NCBI GenBank assembly: GCA_023436715.1
Contig: JAEZIJ010000147.1
Location: 1-62,846 of the forward strand
Origin: Acidobacteriota bacterium
GTDB lineage: Bacteria > Acidobacteriota > Terriglobia > Bryobacterales > Bryobacteraceae
Reading direction: 5' to 3'
DNA: 62,846 nt
The notes below the pieces were generated by a model. The model saw only the letters and a list, made by a program, of their open reading frames with translations, was not told the DNA's origin and did not search any database. Numbering within the stretch: the stretch's first letter is position 1; every line of letters begins with the position of its first letter. A program made the translations under genes and the position numbers. Of this stretch, positions 34,862 through 43,750 are shown one piece after another.

Positions 34862-36468
34862 CGGCTTCTGGCGACCGACGCCTCGTAGAGCGCCGTGACG
34901 CGGTCGATCGTATCGACCTCGTCCGGCCGCTTGTCGCGACGCCACCGGACGATGCGCGGGAACCGCATTGCGTAACCGCTCTTGTGGCGCGAGCTTTTCT
35001 GTATTCCGTTGAACGCGACTTCGAGGACGATTTCCGGGCGCACCGCCAACACCGGCCCGTAACGGCCGACGACCGAAGCGCGAAGCAGCCGGGTCAGCTC
35101 GCGGATTTCCTCGTCGGTCAATCCTGAATAGGCTTTGCCGACGTTGAGGAATTCGTCTCCGGCACGGACGGCAAACGTATAGTCCGACAGCACCGTGGCG
35201 CGCTTGCCGTGCCCCTGTTCGGCGGCGGTGACCACCACGTCGAGCGTGGCGTAGGGCTGCTTCCACTTCACCCACTCGCCGCTGCGCCTGCCGGATTCGT
35301 AGAGGCTGCCGCGCCGCTTCAACACCAGGCCCTCGTTGCCGCGCGCACGGGCGGCGTCGAACAGTTCGGCGATTTCGTCGATGGTCTCGGCGTGGAATTG
35401 CGGCGAGGTGAGCAGCGGCTCCGGCCGGCCCGCGAGGATTTCCTCGAGCAGTGCGCGGCGGTCTTCGAGCGGGCGGTCGAACAGCAGCTCTCCGCGGAAG
35501 AGAATGTCGTACGCCATGAAGACTACGGGGATCTCCAAAGGCATGAACAGCGGCACCACCTTGCGCGCTAGCCTCTGCTGAAGCACATTGAAGTGCAGCG
35601 CGCGCCCTTCCTGCCAGGCCACGATTTCGCCATCGAGCAGGCCGCTGCCAGGCAGCGTTCTGAGCGCGCTTTCGAGTTCCGGAAATGCTGCCGTCGCTTC
35701 GGCGAATCCGCGCGTGAAAATCGTCACCTGGCCGTCGCGGAAATGGGCCTGCGCGCGGATGCCGTCGTACTTGTCCTCGATCACCCAGTTTTCCGGATCT
35801 CTGATTTCCGCCAGAGACTCAATGGGTTTGGCGAGCATGAAGTCGATGGGATGGAACAGCCGTGCCTCAATCGTTTCGAGGCGGCCGCCACGAGCGGCCA
35901 GCGCAACGCGCGCGAGGTCGCCCGAGCGGTTGCTGGCATCGCGGACCGCTGCGTGCGGCGCGCCCGCGGCAAGCGCGACCGCTTCCTCCACCATCTTCGT
36001 CTGGAGCCCTATCCTCAGTTCCCCCGTGATCACCTTGATGAAATACTTGAGGGTGACCGGACGGTAGCGCGCGAAGCAGTTCCGCAGAATTTCGAATTTC
36101 TCCGCCTGCCGCCGGGCCGAGCAAAGGCTGAGATAGATGGACTCCGCGTCAGCCAGCGGCAGCGGCTCGTCCTTCGTGTGGCCGATGAGCAGGAGCGAGA
36201 GACCTTCTCCGAGGTCGCCCACCTCGTGCAGGCATGTGCGCGTGATCTCGTGGTCCCACCCGAAAACCGCCCGCGCGGCATCCACGATCGCAACGTGACC
36301 GACGGCGGGCCGGTCCTCGCCGGCAAACGGGTTTCCACTCAGGAATCGCACGGCGCGCACGAGGCCGGCATCGGGCAGCCCTTTCAGGTATTCGGCTACG
36401 AGCGCGATTTTGCGCAGCCGGCTGGAGTTCGACGCGACCCTTTCGCAGACGGCGGCGAGCGCGTCCAT
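34849..36468 (-). CDS. ATP-dependent DNA ligase (LigB-like, exonuclease-associated)
   Basis: A protein of 539 residues. An N-terminal helical DNA-binding domain (about residues 1-200) precedes the adenylation domain, whose nucleophile is Lys233 in EDKYDGIRAQ (motif I). Further motifs are LDGEIVAW (III), EGLVLKRR (IV), WVKWK (V) and a C-terminal OB fold. The domain order is that of archaeal-like bacterial ligases found beside an MBL-fold exonuclease. The ATG at 36468 overlaps the exonuclease stop as TAATG. It seals nicks in repair and is not the NAD-dependent replicative ligase. Confidence 0.93.
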   Translation of the reverse strand: MDALAAVCERVASNSSRLRKIALVAEYLKGLPDAGLVRAVRFLSGNPFAGEDRPAVGHVAIVDAARAVFGWDHEITRTCLHEVGDLGEGLSLLLIGHTKDEPLPLADAESIYLSLCSARRQAEKFEILRNCFARYRPVTLKYFIKVITGELRIGLQTKMVEEAVALAAGAPHAAVRDASNRSGDLARVALAARGGRLETIEARLFHPIDFMLAKPIESLAEIRDPENWVIEDKYDGIRAQAHFRDGQVTIFTRGFAEATAAFPELESALRTLPGSGLLDGEIVAWQEGRALHFNVLQQRLARKVVPLFMPLEIPVVFMAYDILFRGELLFDRPLEDRRALLEEILAGRPEPLLTSPQFHAETIDEIAELFDAARARGNEGLVLKRRGSLYESGRRSGEWVKWKQPYATLDVVVTAAEQGHGKRATVLSDYTFAVRAGDEFLNVGKAYSGLTDEEIRELTRLLRASVVGRYGPVLAVRPEIVLEVAFNGIQKSSRHKSGYAMRFPRIVRWRRDKRPDEVDTIDRVTALYEASVARSRQAL

Positions 36469-37460
36469 TACTCGCCCGCCTCCCGAGTCGCCGCGGCGCG
36501 GCCGAACGGGACGGCTTGGGCGTGTGCGTCCCATCCGCGATTCTTAAGGATGTGTGCGAACGGCTCGGCGTAGCCGTGAACGATGTCGATCTCGCGCGGC
36601 GCGGCAGCCTCGACGAGTGAAAGCAGTTCGTCGAAATCGGAGTGATCGGAGTAGGGTATGAGTTCCTCGGCGCCGGCGCGCGCTCGCGCGTTATCGAGCG
36701 CCGCCCACCCGGAGACGTAGGCGACGCGGGCGTTCTTGCCGCTCGCTTCAAGGTGCCGCCGGAATCCATGCACTACGACCAGCGCCCTGCCGTCCACGCC
36801 GGAAAGGCTCTCGTATGGCGTCCAGCCCGGGAATTGCACACCGTGCCGTTCGTACAGCGGCACGAACCGCGCAACGGCGCCATGGACTGCCGTGGGAATC
36901 CCGGCCTCGCACAGAACGTGGAGTATCTCCTGCCCGCGGCCGAGAGGATGGGCCAGGAATACGGGCACGGTTTTCTGATCAAAGCATTCGCGGACAAAGC
37001 CGAGAATGCGGGAGCGCGCATCCTCGCGCGAGAGGAAATGGAAAATGGGCAGGCCGAACGTGGATTCGATGATGAGGCGATCGCAGGAAATCGGCACGGC
37101 CTCCAGGCCCACGAGCGGCGCGCGGAACTTCACGTCGCCCGTGAAAACGATGCGCTCGCCAGCGAACTCGATCAGAAGCTGCGCCGCGCCGAGTATGTGG
37201 CCCGAAGGATACGGCGTCAGCCGCGCGCCTTTGAATTCGAGCGTTTCGCCGAACGCGAGCGGCCTGACGTTGCCCGCCTCGGGGAACCGCATCCGGTAGG
37301 CTTCCAGAGTTGCCGGTGTGGCGATGGTTAAGCCGTGGCAGGCGCGCGCATGGTCGCCGTGCGCGTGGGAAATCCAGGCCGCCTCGCATTCGGCTGCCGG
37401 GTCAAGCCACAGCCCGATATCCACCAGGTGAATTCCGTCAATGTTGTAATCGACCCGCAC
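36468..37460 (-). CDS. Ligase-associated MBL-fold (beta-CASP) DNA exonuclease
   Basis: A protein of 330 residues. A metallo-beta-lactamase motif SHAHGDHARA (HxHxDH) is followed by PSGHILGAAQLL, FTGDVKF and IIESTFGLP, with a beta-CASP C-terminal half (LAHPLGRGQEIL, SDHSDFDEL). It matches the ligase-associated exonuclease family, related to mRNA 3'-end and SNM1 nucleases, which acts on DNA ends before sealing. The start is GTG at 37460. The stop shares one base with the ligase ATG, so the two proteins are co-translated. The helicase that often joins this pair is not in the window. Confidence 0.9.
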   Translation of the reverse strand: MRVDYNIDGIHLVDIGLWLDPAAECEAAWISHAHGDHARACHGLTIATPATLEAYRMRFPEAGNVRPLAFGETLEFKGARLTPYPSGHILGAAQLLIEFAGERIVFTGDVKFRAPLVGLEAVPISCDRLIIESTFGLPIFHFLSREDARSRILGFVRECFDQKTVPVFLAHPLGRGQEILHVLCEAGIPTAVHGAVARFVPLYERHGVQFPGWTPYESLSGVDGRALVVVHGFRRHLEASGKNARVAYVSGWAALDNARARAGAEELIPYSDHSDFDELLSLVEAAAPREIDIVHGYAEPFAHILKNRGWDAHAQAVPFGRAAATREAGE

Positions 37461-37512
37461 GGTTATATTCTCGCGCGGGTGAGGCGAGCGATGATGAAAC
37501 CGCTCCCCTGCG

Positions 37513-37540
37513 GTGGCACAGGCCTCCTGGCCTGTGCCAC
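37513..37540. repeat. GGCC-type palindromic hairpin, copy 3
   Basis: A perfect 12-base-pair stem (arms GTGGCACAGGCC and GGCCTGTGCCAC) with a TCCT loop. It lies between two minus-strand genes and is preceded by a GCTCCCCTGCGG stretch related to the other dispersed motif. Confidence 0.8.
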
Positions 37541-37549
37541 GTGATTGCG

Positions 37550-38347
37550 CTATCCCTGCTTGCGGATTGTCACGCCGCCGTTGGTCGTGGTGGCCCGCAC
37601 TAACGCGCCGCCCGCGCCCAGAGTCAGGCTCAGTCGCCGTCCCACTTCACCCTGCACCGTCACCGGGAAATCCACGTGCATACCGCCGTTTACCGTGCCG
37701 GTCTCCAGGCGCGCCGAGTAGTTCGCCGGCACGTTCATCGTGACGCCGCCATTCGTGCTGGACGCCTCAAGCCCTTCGCCGTCCCAGTGATTGCCGGCAA
37801 GGTCGATGTGGAGCCCGCCGTTCGTCGTCGAACCGTGTACGGAACCTGCCAGCCGCGCCAGCGAGATTCCCCCATTCACCGCCGCGAACTCGATCCGGCC
37901 GCGCACGTCCGCAAGCCTGATCCCGCCGTTGTGTGTCTTCACCGACACATCCGTCTGCCGCGGAATGAAGACCTCGTAGCTGACGGCCCAGTTGGATCTT
38001 CTGCCCGTCCCCGGACCTTCTGCCCGCACCTCGGAGCCCGCCGTGGAAATCCGAACCTGCCCCGCAATAGCGTGCGCCTCGGCATCAGTCTCGCCCTGGG
38101 CCTGGATCTTTGCGCGAACCAGCACGTCGCCGCGGCTCCAGCCCTTAATGGTGGCGCCTCCGTTCGCGCCGCCGTTCACGGACAGCCTGCCTGTTGCCGC
38201 GACCGTAAACTCCTTGATTTCGCAGTGTGACGGCTGGTCTTGCGAACCCCAACGATCATTGCAGGTCATCTCAGGCTGCGGAGTCTGAGCGAGAATCGCC
38301 GCGGCTGAGAGCGTGAGAGTCAGTGTGAGAGTGTGAAGTCGAGTCAT
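37550..38347 (-). CDS. Exported DUF4097-type beta-repeat protein
   Basis: A protein of 265 residues. A signal peptide (MTRLHTLTLTLTLSAAAILAQ) is followed by a right-handed beta-type repeat domain with recurring NGG turns (THNGGIRLADV, AVNGGISLARL, TTNGGLHIDL, STNGGVTMNV, TVNGGMHVDF, TTNGGVTIRK). This is typical of DUF4097/DUF4098 adhesin-like domains, often tied to envelope stress. The ATG at 38347 sits right after an AAGGGAAG ribosome binding site; a GTG at 38362 is less likely. Function is unknown. Confidence 0.82.
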   Translation of the reverse strand: MTRLHTLTLTLTLSAAAILAQTPQPEMTCNDRWGSQDQPSHCEIKEFTVAATGRLSVNGGANGGATIKGWSRGDVLVRAKIQAQGETDAEAHAIAGQVRISTAGSEVRAEGPGTGRRSNWAVSYEVFIPRQTDVSVKTHNGGIRLADVRGRIEFAAVNGGISLARLAGSVHGSTTNGGLHIDLAGNHWDGEGLEASSTNGGVTMNVPANYSARLETGTVNGGMHVDFPVTVQGEVGRRLSLTLGAGGALVRATTTNGGVTIRKQG

Positions 38348-38405
38348 GATCTTCCCTTTCACTCAGTAATACGAGCGATGAGCGAAGATGTCCCTAAGAT
38401 TTCTG

Positions 38406-40853
38406 CTATTCCGTCCGGAGCGCTGTTACGGGGTCGATCCGTGCCGCCCGCCTCGCGGGAAGCCAACTCGCCGCCACGCCCGTGGCAATCAGGACGGGAG
38501 CCACTGCAACGAACGTGTACGGATCTGTGGCGCTCACGCCGAATACGGCGCTTTCCAGCACCCGCGCGAGCACAAGAGCCCCGGCAAGGCCAAGCCCGAC
38601 GCCTACGGCTGTCAATCTCAACCCCTGCCGAAGGACCAGCCTCGTCACGCCGCCCGGTTCCGCCCCCAGCGCGACCCGAATGCCGATCTCCCGCCTCCGC
38701 AGAGTCACGGTGTACGCCAGCAGTCCATATAGCCCTACTGCAGCGAGCACCAGGGCTAAAGCGGCGAACGCGATCAGGACGGTCATATTGAAGCGCCGCT
38801 GGGAAGCAAAGTCCCGCAGCACGCTTTCCATCGTTCCGGCACCCGTTATCGGCAGATCCTTATCGAGCGCCCAGACCTGTTTCTCTACCGCGGGCAGCAG
38901 CTTCATCGGGTCGCCCGCCGTCCGCACCAGCAACATCATCGAGCGAAGATCGTTCGCGGGCACGTAAACCTGCTGCCGGCTTGTCGATTCCGGACCCATC
39001 TGGCGCACGTCGCCCACCACACCAACCACCTGAAGCGGCTCGAACTCGGTCGCGGATTTGTGCAGCAACACGGTCTTGCCAAGAGGGTCGGCTCCCGGCC
39101 AGTTCTGCCGCGCGAACGCCTCATTGACGATAAGGGGCATTGGCTCTTTCATTCCCGGATCGCGGCGCGTGAACGTCCGTCCGCGCAGTAGACGCATGCC
39201 GAGCGTCTCGAAGTAATCTTCCCGCACCTCCGCGATATCGCAGGTCAGGTTTTCGTTGGCCGCGGCCGGAACGCCCTCCAGTTTGTAGTAGGTCACCGTC
39301 AAATCCTGCATGGGAACGTCGTGGGCGAGGGTGGCGTGCTGCACCCCCGGAAGCGCCCGCACGGCGGCCAGCAGGCGATCCCCGAACGCCGTGACCTGCG
39401 CGTCGTTGGGATAGCTCTCCTTCGGCAGAGTGATCCGTGCCTTGAGGAGGTGATCCGAGCGAAAACCCTGGTCCATCGACATCAGGGCGGCAAAGCTCCG
39501 GATCATCAGGCCCGCGCCCACCAGCAGCACCAGCGACAGCGCCACCTCGGCAACCACGAGCACGCTTCGCAGCCGGTTCGAAGAGCCGCCCACCGACCGC
39601 GTGCCGCTTGCCAGCACTCCGCTCACGCTTTGCCGCAAGGCGTGCAGCGCAGGTGCGAACCCGAACAGGAACGCGGCCGCCGCCGCGGCTCCCGCAGTAC
39701 ACGCGAGCACAAGCGGGTCCATGCGCATTTCGCGGAAGCCGTGCGTATCCGCCGGAGCAAGCGCCGCGATCAGCCGCAGCCCCAGGTACCCTATCGCGAG
39801 GCCGGCTGCCGCCCCCATCGCGCTGAGGAGAAGGCTTTCCGCAAACATCTGCCGCACGATTCGCAGCCTGCCTGCTCCCAGCGCCGCCCGGATCGCCATC
39901 TCCCGCTCCCGCGCCGCCGCCCGAGTCAGGAGCAGGTTGGCGACGTTCGCACACGCGATCAGCAGCACGAACCCCACCGCCACCTGAAGCACGTGCAGGC
40001 TCCGTCGCAGCACCGGGCTCACGTCCTCGGAAGTAAGGGGAAACACGTTCGTGCCGAACTCGCGGTTGAGGCCAGGGTCGCTCTGTTCCAAACGCGACGC
40101 GATTATGTTCATCTCAGACCGCGCCGCTTCCAGCGTGGACCCGCGCTTCAACCGGCCGTACGCGAAGTAGCGTCTGGTCGCGTCTTCCGCTGCGGTCACC
40201 CCGAACGTCACCGGAATCCAGAACTTCCCTTCCGGCTGATCCAACCCTTGCCACATCGCCGGCAGCGCGAAGCCGGACGGCAGCACGCCGGCGACCTGGT
40301 AATCCACTCCGTCGGCGCGGAGCATTTTGCCAACCACCTGCCGGTCCCTGCTGAAGCGCGCATTCCAGAGTTCGTCCGTGATGATTGCGACCCGCCCCTT
40401 GCCCGGCCGCATCTCCTCGGAAGTGAAATGCCGCCCGAGTTGGAGCCGCACACCGAGCAGCGGCAACAGACCCGCGCTGGCTTTCATCGCCTTGATTCGC
40501 TCGGGTTTCGCGCCCTGCGACGCTAGGGTGAAATCCTGGGTCCCAAGCAGCTCAATTCCCTCGAACGACCGGCTCTGCTTCTTCCACTCCAGGACGTTCT
40601 TGATGCACACGGGCATCCGCTGGGCCAGAAACCCGCCCAGCTTCGGGTTTTTCTCCCACAGCATGACCAGACGGCCAGGCTCCTTGAGAGACCGTATCGG
40701 CGCCGAGTTCAGCAGCACCGCATTCACGACGCTGAAGATCGCTGTATTTGCCCCGATCCCGAGCGCCAGCGCGAACACCGCGGCCAGCGTGAAGCCCGGG
40801 GCCTTCCGAAGTGTGCGCGCCGCATACGTCAGGTCCCGCCACAGGTTGCCCAT
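38406..40853 (-). CDS. ADOP-type duplicated orphan ABC permease (MacB/FtsX-like)
   Basis: A protein of 815 residues. The N-terminus (LRKAPGFTLAAVFALALGIGANTAIFSVVNAVLL) is the ADOP signature, followed by a MacB-type periplasmic core domain, an FtsX core with REREMAIRAALGAGRLRIVRQMFAESLLLS, a second periplasmic domain and a second FtsX copy with RRREIGIRVALGAEPGGVTRLVLRQG. About eight membrane helices are expected. No ATPase gene is adjacent, which is normal for this acidobacterial family. The ATG at 40853 follows GGGAGG by five bases. Transported substrate unknown. Confidence 0.92.
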   Translation of the reverse strand: MGNLWRDLTYAARTLRKAPGFTLAAVFALALGIGANTAIFSVVNAVLLNSAPIRSLKEPGRLVMLWEKNPKLGGFLAQRMPVCIKNVLEWKKQSRSFEGIELLGTQDFTLASQGAKPERIKAMKASAGLLPLLGVRLQLGRHFTSEEMRPGKGRVAIITDELWNARFSRDRQVVGKMLRADGVDYQVAGVLPSGFALPAMWQGLDQPEGKFWIPVTFGVTAAEDATRRYFAYGRLKRGSTLEAARSEMNIIASRLEQSDPGLNREFGTNVFPLTSEDVSPVLRRSLHVLQVAVGFVLLIACANVANLLLTRAAAREREMAIRAALGAGRLRIVRQMFAESLLLSAMGAAAGLAIGYLGLRLIAALAPADTHGFREMRMDPLVLACTAGAAAAAAFLFGFAPALHALRQSVSGVLASGTRSVGGSSNRLRSVLVVAEVALSLVLLVGAGLMIRSFAALMSMDQGFRSDHLLKARITLPKESYPNDAQVTAFGDRLLAAVRALPGVQHATLAHDVPMQDLTVTYYKLEGVPAAANENLTCDIAEVREDYFETLGMRLLRGRTFTRRDPGMKEPMPLIVNEAFARQNWPGADPLGKTVLLHKSATEFEPLQVVGVVGDVRQMGPESTSRQQVYVPANDLRSMMLLVRTAGDPMKLLPAVEKQVWALDKDLPITGAGTMESVLRDFASQRRFNMTVLIAFAALALVLAAVGLYGLLAYTVTLRRREIGIRVALGAEPGGVTRLVLRQGLRLTAVGVGLGLAGALVLARVLESAVFGVSATDPYTFVAVAPVLIATGVAASWLPARRAARIDPVTALRTE

Positions 40854-40941
40854 TTCCGCCTCCCTGGTTCCGGTCGGAACCAGAGTATCACTTTGGGACT
40901 TCAAGTCCTGCCGCGTGTGCTAGACTGGCCCCGGAAAAGCC

Positions 40942-41904
40942 ATGCGCATCGCTATTGCAGTCCTTCTCGCGGCCGGCGCCTGTTCCGCCTGGGCCGCCGA
41001 CGCCCGCTTCAACGGCCGTTGGGACATCACTGTCCTCACCCCGCCGAGCAACCGCGGCTGGTGGCTCGAAATCAGCGGAGCCGAGACCGCCAACCCGAAG
41101 GGGAAGTTCGTCACCGCATTCAACGGCGACATGAACGAGATACAGGAACTCACGATCAAGCCCGGTGAGTTGACATTCGGCTGGGTCCGCACCGAGCAGG
41201 CACGCGAAGGCCAGCCCGAACGCACACGCCACCTGGTATACAAAGCGAAACTCGCCGGCGACAAGCTGGAAGGGACGTTCGAGGTGGAAGGGCAGAGCCG
41301 CCCGCCGGTCAAGTGGACCGGGGTTCGCGCCGCCGTGATTCAGGACAAGGATGACGGCACGTGGCGCGAAGGCAAGCCGGTGATGCTGTTCAACGGCAAG
41401 GACCTCACCGGCTGGCGGGGCGCCGGCTCCGGTCCGCCCACTGGTTGGACCGTTGTGGATGGAAACCTGACCTCCACGGGCCATGCCTCAAACCTCATTT
41501 CCGATGCGAAGTTCTGGAACTTCAAGCTCCACCTGGAATACCGCGTCGGCGCGCACAGCAACAGCGGAGTCGGGCTCCGGGCGCGGTACGAAATTCAGGT
41601 GCTCGAGGATTACGGCCAGCCGCCAAACACGCATGGAAACGGCGCACTCTACGCCCGTGTTGCTCCCAGCGAGAATGCCGGCAAGCCCGCGGGCGAGTGG
41701 CAGACCTACGACATACGGTTAGTCGGGCGGCAGGTGACCGTCGTTCTCAACGGCAAGAAGGTCCTCGATAAAGCCGAGGTCGAGGGCCTGACCGCGATCG
41801 CCATCGACGCCAACGAGGCCGAACCCGGTCCTCTGTTTCTCCAGGGGGACCACGGACCGGTGGACTTCCGTAACATCGTGGTCACGCCGTTGGTCAGGAA
41901 TTAG
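40942..41904 (+). CDS. Exported DUF1080 (3-keto-disaccharide hydrolase-like) protein
   Basis: A protein of 320 residues. A signal peptide (MRIAIAVLLAAGACSAWA) is followed by an N-terminal beta domain (about residues 20-140) and a C-terminal DUF1080 concanavalin-like domain: MLFNGKDLTGWRG, NLISDAKFWNFKLHLEYRV, NSGVGLRARYEIQVLEDYG, PLFLQGDHGPVDFRNI. DUF1080 proteins act on or bind carbohydrates, some as 3-keto-glucoside hydrolases; they are abundant in Planctomycetes and Acidobacteria. TAGACT lies 15 bases before the ATG. It is divergent from the ADOP gene, with 88 bases between them. Confidence 0.9.
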   Translation: MRIAIAVLLAAGACSAWAADARFNGRWDITVLTPPSNRGWWLEISGAETANPKGKFVTAFNGDMNEIQELTIKPGELTFGWVRTEQAREGQPERTRHLVYKAKLAGDKLEGTFEVEGQSRPPVKWTGVRAAVIQDKDDGTWREGKPVMLFNGKDLTGWRGAGSGPPTGWTVVDGNLTSTGHASNLISDAKFWNFKLHLEYRVGAHSNSGVGLRARYEIQVLEDYGQPPNTHGNGALYARVAPSENAGKPAGEWQTYDIRLVGRQVTVVLNGKKVLDKAEVEGLTAIAIDANEAEPGPLFLQGDHGPVDFRNIVVTPLVRN

Positions 41905-41924
41905 TGCGCTACGAATAGCAGCGG

Positions 41925-42320
41925 TCACGCGGTCTGGTCGGTGCCGGTGAGCATTTTCTGCACGGCCTGCACCAGCGTGGCCGGGCGGAACGGTTTGCGG
42001 ATGAACGCGAACTGCGCGATCATTCCCGCCTGCTCCACTTCGTGCTCGGTCACGAAACCGGACATGAACAGCACGGGCAGTTCGGGATTCAACGCGACAA
42101 TCCGGCTGGCCAGCCGCGTGCCGTCCATCTCGGGCATAACGATGTCGCTGATCAGGAGTTCGATCTTCTCCCGCTGCGACTCGTAGATTTCGAGGGCCTG
42201 TGTCGGGCTGGTCGAGCTCAGCACCTCGAAGCCGCGCTTTTCGAGGATGGACTGGACAAGCTTCAACGCCATCGGCTCGTCATCGACTACAAGAATGGTC
42301 CTCATCGATGTGCCCTGCAT
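41925..42320 (-). CDS. Stand-alone response-regulator receiver protein
   Basis: A protein of 131 residues with one CheY-like receiver domain: VVDDEP acidic pocket, phospho-acceptor Asp in LLISDIVMPEMDG, a conserved Ser in FMSGF and Lys in FIRKPF. No output domain follows, so it works through protein contact or phosphotransfer. An internal ATG at 42305, giving MRTILVVDDE, is an equally good start. No kinase gene is beside it; it resembles the receiver of the hybrid kinase at 3.0-5.9 kb in general layout only. Confidence 0.9.
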   Translation of the reverse strand: MQGTSMRTILVVDDEPMALKLVQSILEKRGFEVLSSTSPTQALEIYESQREKIELLISDIVMPEMDGTRLASRIVALNPELPVLFMSGFVTEHEVEQAGMIAQFAFIRKPFRPATLVQAVQKMLTGTDQTA

Positions 42321-42326
42321 TCAATC

Positions 42327-43640
42327 TCAAGTGTACAGCCCCCTTCCCCGCCCCCGCTCCGCCTTTTCCAGCAGCATTCGTGCAGCGTGGCGGCCGGCAG
42401 CAATGGCCCCATTGACGGAACCGCCGTGACCGTCCAGGCAGGTAGCCTCTCCCGAGAAAACCAACGTCCCCTCGATCGGCGCGGCCAGCTTCTTTCTTGC
42501 CTCGAGCTCGCCCACCGGAACGTAACTATAGGCTCCCCGCGAGAATGGATCGGTCTGCCAGTCGTGCATGTACCAGTATTCGAGCAGGTCCTCGATCTGC
42601 GCCCGCCCCGTGCCGAAGATATGTTCGAGCGTGGAAGTAGCCAGGTCCACAATCGCTTTTTCGCCCGCTCCCGCGAGTGCTTCGCCGTTCGGCCCGGCCG
42701 CCCACGCCGTAAGCACGGGCGCGATTGCCGGGTGCGGGGTCCACCAGGTCGGAAAGGCCAGGCCGGGAGAGTGCAAAAAGCTCAGACGCGGCGCACGGTC
42801 TTCCCAGAACGGCTCGCGGAACCGGAGAGTCACCCGGATGACCTGTCCCATCTCGAGCCGCAGCGCCGCGGCAAGCGCTTCGGCAGGCTCGGGGGTGAAG
42901 CGGATCGCGTTCTGCTGGAGCACCCCCAGCGGCACCGTCACGAGTATCCGCTCCGCAGTGAACGGTGCGATGGGGTGTCCCATACGAGAGCGTGCCAGCA
43001 CCTCCACGTGTCCAGGACGCCACCTCACCTCGTGTACTACCGCATTCAGGTGCAAACGCGCGCGGCCGCTGGGCAACATGGCCTGAACGAGCGAGTCGTA
43101 CCCGCTGAAGATTCGAAAGGCGCGATCGCCCTGAATCAGGCCCGACGCTTCCGTATCCTCAAGCAACGAGAGCACGCTGATGCGCTCCCGCCTGGCCGCG
43201 TTGAAGCCTTCGACGTAACTCGTGACCCAGGTTTTGAGCTCCGGATTGATGTCCGTCCGGTCCAGGAACTCCTGCAAAGTAGCATCCTGGGTGGCGAATT
43301 CCCGCATACGCTCGAAAACAGGGCCGATGGAGTCAAACAGGTCCGCCGATCTGACCAGCCGCCCGCGGCGATAGCTCCAACTCTCGCCATCCAGTTCGCA
43401 AACTCCAAGCCGGGCAACCGCGGCTATGTCGAAAATCTCCCGGGGCATGCCGTGAACGAACTCCGCTCCGAGCTCCACCGGAACGGCCATCATCGGATCG
43501 TGAACGGTATAGATGCGCCCGCCCAGGCGATCGCGGGCTTCCAGGATCAGAACATCGAGGCCCGCGGACAGAAACTCCCCCGCGGCAGCCAGACCAGCCA
43601 CTCCGGCCCCGACGACCAGCACGTCCGCATGGTTCGTCAC
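42327..43640 (-). CDS. FAD-dependent amine oxidase family protein
   Basis: A protein of 437 residues. The dinucleotide-binding motif is VLVVGAGVAGLAAAGEF, followed by LEARDRLGGRIYT; GAEFVHG is the substrate-side block, and the C-terminal FAD segment is FSGEATCLDGHGGSVNGAIAAG. It resembles monoamine/polyamine oxidases (LSD1-like flavin fold). No signal peptide, so probably cytoplasmic. The start is GTG at 43640, six bases after TAAAAT (43647-43652, minus strand), another putative leaderless start. It is divergent from the EamA transporter gene and ends six bases before the receiver gene. Confidence 0.92.
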   Translation of the reverse strand: MTNHADVLVVGAGVAGLAAAGEFLSAGLDVLILEARDRLGGRIYTVHDPMMAVPVELGAEFVHGMPREIFDIAAVARLGVCELDGESWSYRRGRLVRSADLFDSIGPVFERMREFATQDATLQEFLDRTDINPELKTWVTSYVEGFNAARRERISVLSLLEDTEASGLIQGDRAFRIFSGYDSLVQAMLPSGRARLHLNAVVHEVRWRPGHVEVLARSRMGHPIAPFTAERILVTVPLGVLQQNAIRFTPEPAEALAAALRLEMGQVIRVTLRFREPFWEDRAPRLSFLHSPGLAFPTWWTPHPAIAPVLTAWAAGPNGEALAGAGEKAIVDLATSTLEHIFGTGRAQIEDLLEYWYMHDWQTDPFSRGAYSYVPVGELEARKKLAAPIEGTLVFSGEATCLDGHGGSVNGAIAAGRHAARMLLEKAERGRGRGLYT

Positions 43641-43750
43641 ACTTAGATTTTATACTCCAACCCATCCGGGACGGCTTGATTCGGACACCTGCATCCGACA
43701 AACTGTCTCCTGTTCATAGTCACCAACGGATCGATTCTACAATGGGTGGG

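Noticed and set aside
42042..43646. A 534-codon open frame opposite the amine oxidase
   Set aside because: It is an antisense shadow of a gene with complete FAD motifs; its translation is arginine-rich and motif-free.
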